Origin: Lytechinus variegatus
Taxonomy: Eukaryota > Echinodermata > Echinoidea > Temnopleuroida > Toxopneustidae
Direction of reading: 5' to 3'
Length of the DNA stretch: 64,000 nt
Assembly: GCF_018143015.1 (NCBI RefSeq)
Contig: NC_054746.1
Location: 34,442,830-34,506,829, forward strand
The notes under the pieces are model-generated. The model saw nothing but the letters and a program-made list of their open reading frames with translations. It was not told where the DNA came from and did no database searches. Numbering within the stretch: the first letter of the stretch is position 1; each line of letters starts with the position of its first letter. Shown piece by piece: positions 57,701-64,000 of this stretch. Both the position numbers and the translations under genes were made by a program.

Positions 57701-60700
57701 GAGGGGGCTATTACTCACCTACTCCTAATACACCACCTTCAGAGCAGTTGGTGACCGTCTCCGCTGGGGGAGGTTTGGGGTATAAACATCGGTAACACGG
57801 ACCCCCTTCATGATTATATACAGTGAGCTGGAAAGGGGAGAGACAATCATCATTAAAGTCAGAAATTTGTCAGCATTCATGGGAAATGTAACCCATAATG
57901 GAATTTACTTTTACAAGGAACATTGCTTCATAAAGCTTTATATCTGAAAGATTGATTCATCTGTAACCACTTTGTATAGTAAACGAGAAAAAAAAAAATT
58001 ACAAGTAATTCTTTTTCTTCGGCCCCCCCTTCCCCTTCCTCTTTTTCCTATCATTTCTATCTCTAAATTCATGATCTAAAATTCCTTGGCCAGGGTTGGG
58101 CTCAATCACCTTCTTTGATTACAATTGCATAATTGAAGAAATGTTCAATTACAATTACTTTTCAATTAAATTACACTTTTTTCAATTACAATTGCCAATT
58201 ACTTTTGTCAATTACATTGCAAATTTCAAATACTTTCTAAAAAAGTCATAAATGAAATCAATTTGTATACTTTATAAATGTACTAACATTAGTACCACCA
58301 TTTTCAACATAATTCTAAGTAACAAAGAAACTGACAAGATGAATGTTTATGTTAAAGAGCACAGATTCTGTCTATTACACTCTTTGATGCTGCAGCAGTT
58401 GACGTGAAAAAGGTCATGAAATCACATCATAAATTAAGTAAGTTTATTGTACAGTGTAAAGGTATTTGAATGTAATTAAAAGTAATTGACAGTAATTGAA
58501 GTCAATTACATTTTTCTTTCAAATACAATTACATAAAAATGTTATTAATTACGTAACTGATCGATTACCTTGTAATTGAACCCAACCCTTTCCTTGGCTA
58601 ATAATGTCTGCAAAAGTCCAACAATTTTAAACAATGGGACAGCTAATTAATCTAAAATTTCATGTATTTCCAGAACTTCAATCAAACACAAGTGTCAACA
58701 AAAATAAAATCCACCTTTCAAGAAAGTATCTCTTTTAGAGCTTACCTGTCCCTCAAACCTGAGAGCACTTCCAGAGATCAATGGCTTCCCTGAGAGCACA
58801 CATGCATCATTTAGTAGATACCTTGTAGCAACATTGTCTGTACAGTCCAATACCATATCATATGTGTAACAAAGACAATCAAGGAATAATAATCTTCTTG
58901 TTGCTAGTGCTTGCTTTATACATTATATTCTTTCTATAAATAATAATCACAAGTATTATAAATAAATGATTGGTAAGACGGTGTTCATGTGATAAAAGAT
59001 AAATTTTCACTACATTTCACAAGGCATCATCAATATTTGCAATGAGCATGCACAGCTCAACCTCTGCTAATTAATCTGTCACTATACTTTCTCCAATGTA
59101 CCCTGGTATATTTGTATACTATAAAAATATTGAAGGAATTTGTCACTTAAAACCTCATTCTTTACATTATATTCTTGGTATAACAGTAATTACTGTGAGA
59201 TTAGCTCTATCTTCTAAGTGTTTACAATTTAATTACAATTTGAAAACATTACATATTTTTGCAGTAGAATATTTCAATTCAACTTTGTTCCAGACACAGT
59301 GTAACAAAGCTAAGCAAAAAAACCTCTGCAATACTTTAGTGTTTGGACTTTATACGAAAAAAAACCTGAATAATTTCAATAAACATGCATCACCACTTGT
59401 CAAAAAAAAAATAAAATAAAATATTTGTGGGGATGGGTCCGAAAACTTGTGACATGGTATTTGGCAGTAAGCTTTTCAATACTTTGGCCTAGTTTTCCCC
59501 CATAACATTTATTTCTAATGTGACTGAGTATAATGAATGGTACAGTGTTGTACCCTGACAGGTATAAAAACAATCATATATCAAAAGAAAGGTAATGATT
59601 CATAGAATACAAATATACCAACAAAATATTACACGTATCTCCTTCCATTTCTTAAAAAATTAAATAAAAATCAAAGAAACTTCTCCTCCAAAGTACGCTT
59701 CGATTGAGCACCCCCACCTCGCCTGGAAATGATGATGTCACGTTGTGTCTGGAGGGTGATTCCATAGGTTTGTGTACAAAAGCATTGGGTGTTTTCTTCC
59801 TTTTCCATGTTATAAATCCATTTTTTTTTTTTTTCAGATGAAAATGGCACTCAAAATTATTCACTGTTCAATTGATGTAAACCTACAACTATTCACTACC
59901 TTTTTTTGCGATTTTTTTTTGGCTCTTGTTGGGCCTAAATTGCTATGTTAGGAAAAAGTTGTTATACATAATCTAAATGCAGATAGAATTGAAATATGAG
60001 CCAAATAAGCAGGAAATAAAATATGGCAAAAACTAGTTCAAAACTGTAGATTTCATAAATTCAAGCTTGTGGGAAAAAATATATGTGATATCCCTCTTTG
60101 ATAGAAGTGAAGAGAATGAAATGCGTTATCTGGAAAGCCAAAAAATCACCCAGTTTTTCTGTGTACAAACCTATGGAATCACGACGCCTCTTACACAACG
60201 TGACGTCACGGTCTCAAGGCAGGTGAAAAGCACAATAAAGCCTATTTTCTAAGCCGGGTTCGAAGCCCGATAATTGAAATATTCTTAAGCAAAATACTCA
60301 GCTGGGAAGCGGTGAAAATGCATAAAGCATACATTGCTGTATTTAGTAGCTTATAAGCTTTCGATTGGTATATAATTTGTCAATTTCATTTTTGGGTCCA
60401 GTCTGGGTCTTTAAGGTATATGCACCTCTGAACAAGCTCTAGGGTGTCTCATGAAAAGGATATTGTCTGATGATGTCCATAGCATTGCCTCTGTCTAGCT
60501 GCACTTGGTAGGCTTGACATTGCACTGATGAATTGAGGCTGGGGATATTGAAAAAAAAACAAAAACAAAAAAAAACATGTTCAATCATTTGTCACTTCCT
60601 ATTTTCTTATTTGGGGCAGTTAGAAATACAAAATGTAATGTTAATACTACAAGCTAGCTGTAATTAAATGTGCACCCAAGATCAACAAGAAAATCTGGTT

Positions 60701-62554
60701 CACAAAATGGATTTCAGAGCCACTTTTCTAACATCCCTTCTGACATATTGTTATAAAGTCTGAATAGGACCAATCCACTCATCTGAGGATAATGGTATGG
60801 GGTACGGATCTGAAACCTTTAGTATCTGCTTTAATTCAAAGAACAAAATACAAGACCTCATTCCCTTTAAAAAGTGATTCAAAAGATTTCAGACATACCT
60901 TATGATATTTGATAGACCACCCTTCCTTCCTTACCAAAGTACATAATTGCAGTCTTTGCAGATTGGAACTATACAGTCCAGAGACCAACACACCAGTGGT
61001 GTAGTGCCTTGATACTTGGCCTTTGCCTTGGGCCTATTTTTACCATGCCTTGGCCTTGAGGGTTTGGGCCTTGAATACAACACTGCAACACACCTTACTA
61101 GTGTCTACTTAGTGATCTTTACACCTACTTTTTAACACTAGACTTGATAGATTCTGACTTGGACCATCCCACTTTCTGCTCTGTATGGAGGATCTGTCTG
61201 TGAAGGTTACTCAGTTCTACCTCATCGTAGTCCACAACCCCGAGTCGACCTGGAATTTAAAATTCAATTCTGTATTCAATAATACTAATAATTAATGAAT
61301 ATCATTCATACCATAACTTTAATTGTAACCAAGACCATTCCACACAAGACTGATAGTCAAATATTTGAAGAAGAAAGAAAAATGAGGGGGAAAAATATAA
61401 AGGAACCTGTTCTCATCATTCAAACCTTATTTTACCTGACTTGACTGACACATACCAATACCAGCAGCAGCAAGATAGACAGCAGCTGGGCAACCAAGAC
61501 CACCAGCACCAATGATCAATGCTGAAGAATTAGTAATCTGCAGCTGACCTGGAGGTTGAATAGAAAAATATAAAATGAGTAAAAGACTTTGTACGTCTCT
61601 GTGAAATTCATAAAATTATAAATTTTCACAAATAAAAATCCATTATGTATTTGAGAGAGGAAAACATGAAGTTCAGTATTGGCTAGCATGACTGGTGACT
61701 CTTACTTATGCTAATGAGAATTCCCTACTTTTTCTGATTTAACACAATGTGAGCGCATTTTCTGTAAATCTCAAACAAACTTGGAGAAATTTTGAATTTT
61801 CAACTCATATGCTTGTTAAAAAAATATTTTCATCTATAAACTTTACCTGATAGGAATAAAAAATATTGAGAATCTGATTAACAACCCATGAAGGTTACTA
61901 GAAAAAAAAATGAATCAAACCCTTGGAATGTCAGAGACAATTGAACTTTATTGGATGAATATAATTTGGACAAAACAAAAAGGGCTTTGCGATTACTTCA
62001 TGTACAGAACAGCTTTTTCTTCCTACATATCTGCTTGTTTTCAAGGTTTGAAATTTCAGTTTTCACAGCAATAATATTCTTTATAAAATGGTAATGAAAT
62101 GTTATATGGCTAGTCATTTCATTGTCCTCTTGATAGCAAGTACATTACATGACATTTTTAAATAGAGAGGGTACAGATGACTATTTTCTAAGATTTAGCT
62201 ACATCAAATGGATGTTCAAAGGATGATTCTCAAAATATAAATGCTGCATGTCCCTTGTGCCTTTGCCGGGATCTGCCTCTGAAATTGTTATATACACTAT
62301 ACCAGCTGTAATATTTGCTTTGTGTTACAAATCTTACAATAACATCCAACTTGTTCAGGTTGTTTTTTTCTTCTGTTTTCATATGGCTGAAATTGTTTCA
62401 AAAGATTTTTAGATATCTAACCTTTGACTCCTAGTTCTGGTAGTATGAGCTGTCTGCTATATCTCTTGATGCTAGCATTATCCAGATTGGAGATGTTTGA
62501 ACTCTTTTCAGCGAACATGCCGTTGCTTGAATCATGCTCTGTCTTAGCTTTCAT
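51794..62554 (-). CDS. MOCS3: MOCS3/UBA4: E1-like sulfur-carrier-activating enzyme with rhodanese domain
   Basis: Eleven coding exons (62554-62422, 61548-61456, 61249-61129, 60538-60464, 58863-58746, 57827-57719, 57255-57193, 56796-56633, 53148-52998, 52527-52429, 51945-51794) join in frame to 425 residues ending DFPQY. The enzyme adenylates and thiolates the C-termini of URM1 and MOCS2A in the cytosol, feeding tRNA thiolation and molybdenum cofactor synthesis. Visible: [15 protein letters not shown]-binding GAGGLGC (58-64); DCTDN; zinc pairs CYRC (191/194) and CVVC (266/269); E1-type active Cys208 in TNCSEGG; rhodanese domain from about 295 with active-loop Cys380 in CRRGNDSQ. The human protein is about 460 residues, the difference being an N-terminal coiled coil not found here. 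The start is the first ATG right after the acceptor; a 5' exon probably exists. Human MOCS3 is intronless. Confidence 0.95.
52528..52997 (-). other. U12-type GT-AG intron 9 of MOCS3
   Basis: Donor GTATCCTTTG (52997-52988) follows codon ATC plus one base in the rhodanese domain. The acceptor is CACAG (last base 52528). A branch-like GACCTTGAC lies at 52549-52541, its A about 14 bases from the acceptor. Donor matches the minor-spliceosome consensus RTATCCTTT exactly; the branch box matches 7 of 9 of TTCCTTRAC. It contains a ~75-bp fragment (52667-52740) of the MITE family found in the PH-gene intron. Confidence 0.85.
54135..55381. mobile_element. nested hAT-type element, 1247 bp, 8-bp target duplication
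   Basis: Ends TAGGCCTGGGA ... TCCCAGGCCTA with AACATGAA on both sides (54127-54134, 55382-55389). ATCGATTGATCGAATGG and ATCGAATCATTC / AATAATCGAATGG make subterminal repeats. No transposase. Inserted into the 53606-56587 element, so it is the younger of the two. Confidence 0.9.
55859..56185 (-). CDS. unexplained 108-codon open frame inside a hAT element
   Basis: Starts [20 protein letters not shown] and runs through [20 protein letters not shown] to [12 protein letters not shown]. Amino-acid composition is ordinary (not low complexity) and it is the longest frame in the region. It shows no hAT dimerisation or zinc-finger motif. It could be a remnant of the element's own protein, a captured host exon, or chance. 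Confidence 0.25.
   Translation of the reverse strand: MSLQRSFSNWKVLIGNVEIVDKQPPLNCYYTGKIHIPKNMSVLESPYFLKSGKIWSMNYFKKIKYQSILGPERSTLRDFKHISNTKMSTWDCTAYFSVVKSLGVDRQN
56797..57192 (-). other. U12-type GT-AG intron 7 of MOCS3
   Basis: Donor GTATCCTTTT (57192-57183), branch TTCCTTGAC (56817-56809) and acceptor ATCCACCAG (last base 56797). The branch A at 56810 lies 13 bases from the acceptor. Donor and branch both match the minor-spliceosome consensus perfectly. Splicing here joins LAAGIG to [12 protein letters not shown], in register with the human protein. Confidence 0.93.
58091..58590. mobile_element. 500-bp hAT-type MITE, 8-bp target duplication
   Basis: Ends CAGGGTTGGGCTCAAT ... ATTGAACCCAACCCTT, flanked by TCCTTGGC (58083-58090, 58591-58598). 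The interior is filled with ACAATTACAATTAC-type repeats near both ends. Lies in MOCS3 intron 5 (57828-58745). Confidence 0.9.
58864..60463 (-). other. U12-type AT-AC intron 4 of MOCS3
   Basis: Donor ATATCCTTTTC (60463-60453), branch TTCCTTGAT (58886-58878, A at 58879) and terminal dinucleotide AC (58865-58864, GTTACAC|ATATG). Only this AT-AC junction restores [14 protein letters not shown], as in MOCS3 proteins; no GT or AG is available at either edge. Branch-to-acceptor distance is 15 bases, within the short range of U12 introns. Confidence 0.93.
59700..60260. mobile_element. MITE-like inverted repeat in MOCS3 intron 4
   Basis: CACCTCGCCTGGAAATGATG, TGTCACGTTGTGT and TGATTCCATAGGTTTGTGTA (59716-59780) are inverted as TACAAACCTATGGAATCACG and ACACAACGTGACGTCA at 60162-60216. 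About 110-bp arms, 290-bp loop. Terminal sequences and target duplication not resolved. Confidence 0.6.
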
Positions 62555-63019
62555 CTAGATAATAAGAACAACATTTACAAACCAAAAATAACAAATACAA
62601 TTTTCAATTGCTACAAATTAATCTATTTTTTATAGCAAGACCCTTTTGTAAATCATTCATTTTTATGTGTATGCAATATGTCTGGTATTCAGAAACATGC
62701 ATATAAATTCTACTACCAAAATCAGGCATAGGCCTCCACTTTTGCAATCGACATATATCATTGTGTATGGTTACTCTTCAGCTGGACCAGCCGTTTTACA
62801 GTAACGTAATGGAAAATAATGAAAATTATCAGTATTGATAAAATGATTACCCAGAACAGATGGTAAATGTTGTCATAAAAGTACTTGATACAAGCACAAA
62901 CTGTACGGGCACTCACATACATTGGCGACAATATTATTAGCATTATTTTGATACCCCCACAAAAAAAATTAAAACATGAATTAATAAAAAAAAAATTATT
63001 TACCATTTTATATCACACC

Positions 63020-63245
63020 TGTAAATCATGAACATGGTGACTGAGTATTGTTATTTTTTTTTCAAAGAAATCTCTGTAAAGACGTGCTTGCATATAGTGC
63101 AAGCGCATTTGAATTCAATAAACTGCCACAATCTCGTTCCTTTGCCACACCTCCTGGCAACTAATACGCAATGCAATTTTATTGTGACGTAACAATAGAT
63201 TCATGCGCACAATCATTTATTGACCAATGACAATCTTGTCATGTG
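63020..63245 (-). promoter_or_regulatory. candidate MOCS3 promoter and non-coding first exon
   Basis: Reading the minus strand, TCATTGGTCAATAA (an inverted CCAAT box) and GTTACGTCACAAT (CRE-like) precede a stretch ending ATTTACAG|GTGTGA, a usable donor (63019-63018). It would splice to the exon starting at 62554. The only ATGs in this stretch lead to a very short upstream frame that would stop at the splice junction, so the exon is at best leader. Supported by motifs and position only. Confidence 0.35.
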
Positions 63246-63339
63246 ACCTGAAACTCGCACAGGATGTTTAGTGAAGAGTCTGAATGCATGCATGCGTGGA
63301 CGTCGGACATATCTTTTTTGGCTCTCCAGATTTATTTAA

Positions 63340-63917
<578 letters not shown>

Positions 63918-63925
<8 letters not shown>

Positions 63926-64000
63926 GTGGAATGCCTCTGGCGGTCTCACCTGTATCACGCGATTCAATATAGCAACAGTGCTGACTTTGAAAACTACTAT
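63918..64000. repeat. second copy of the 11785 repeat, cut by the window edge
   Basis: AACAAGTGGAATGCCTCTGG, CGGTCTCACCTGTATCACG, CTGACTTTGAAAACTACTAT with about five differences from 11785-11868. It directly abuts the LINE relic. Confidence 0.85.

Noticed and set aside
59096-59419. 107-codon plus-strand frame
   Set aside because: It lies antisense inside MOCS3 intron 4 and ends in a Lys-rich A-tract; no domain.
60253-60270. tRNA T-arm-like CGGGTTCGAAGCCCG
   Set aside because: The stem and TTCGAAG loop fit, but no D-arm, anticodon arm or acceptor stem can be placed in the preceding 60 bp. Probably part of an inverted repeat or a chance match.
62758-63006. 82-codon minus-strand frame upstream of MOCS3
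   Set aside because: Ile/Phe-rich AT-driven frame without resemblance to the MOCS3 N-terminus.

Overview
The window is eukaryotic: AT-rich, intron-containing host genes sit in a dense field of repeats and broken transposable elements. Many short repeats (runs of ATGTACATG-type sequence, a GCGAGC-type spaced motif, GGATCC/GGGGGC-ended MITEs, a long-armed foldback element, Ty3 and BEL/Pao fossils) and the style of the genes suggest a marine invertebrate deuterostome, most likely an echinoderm such as a sea urchin. That assignment is inference from general familiarity, not from a search.

Layout. 1-8.7 kb: repeats, one candidate exon (4844-4948, +), a LINE reverse-transcriptase relic (6.27-6.8 kb), a ~215-bp tandem satellite (7.18-8.09 kb) and a MITE. 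8.78-14.45 kb: a 5.7-kb foldback element with ~1.18-kb near-identical inverted arms and a 10-bp target duplication. 14.66-14.72 kb: a candidate first coding exon on the minus strand. 15.9-17.5 kb: an array of spaced GCGAGC-type motifs. 19.3-21.5 kb: a two-exon gene for a 155-residue PH-domain protein ending in a CAAX box. 21.5-30 kb: mostly unique AT-rich sequence without recognisable genes. 30-33.7 kb: four small foldback/MITE elements. 33.9-39.7 kb: transposon-derived coding relics (tyrosine-recombinase-like, an unclassified transposon ORF, Harbinger) and a higher-order tandem array of PHD-finger-like units. 39.9-51.2 kb: a graveyard of Ty3 and BEL/Pao LTR fossils, pogo-like and hAT-like relics, and a 988-bp mariner-type MITE.

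51.8-62.6 kb (minus strand): a complete MOCS3/UBA4 gene. Eleven coding exons join in frame with no unexplained break into 425 codons, with an E1-like ThiF/MoeB domain and a C-terminal rhodanese domain. Three of its ten introns carry full minor-spliceosome (U12-type) signals, one of them with AT-AC termini. Its introns also host a hAT element nested inside another hAT element and a hAT-type MITE, each with a clean 8-bp target duplication. 63.3-64 kb: a LINE reverse-transcriptase relic interrupted by an SRP54-like exon.

The two well-supported host genes are the PH-CAAX gene and MOCS3; they are not obviously related in function. The MOCS3 product would charge the ubiquitin-like sulfur carriers URM1 (tRNA thiolation) and MOCS2A (molybdenum cofactor). 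The most notable observation is the cluster of three U12-type introns in this one gene, whose human counterpart is intronless.
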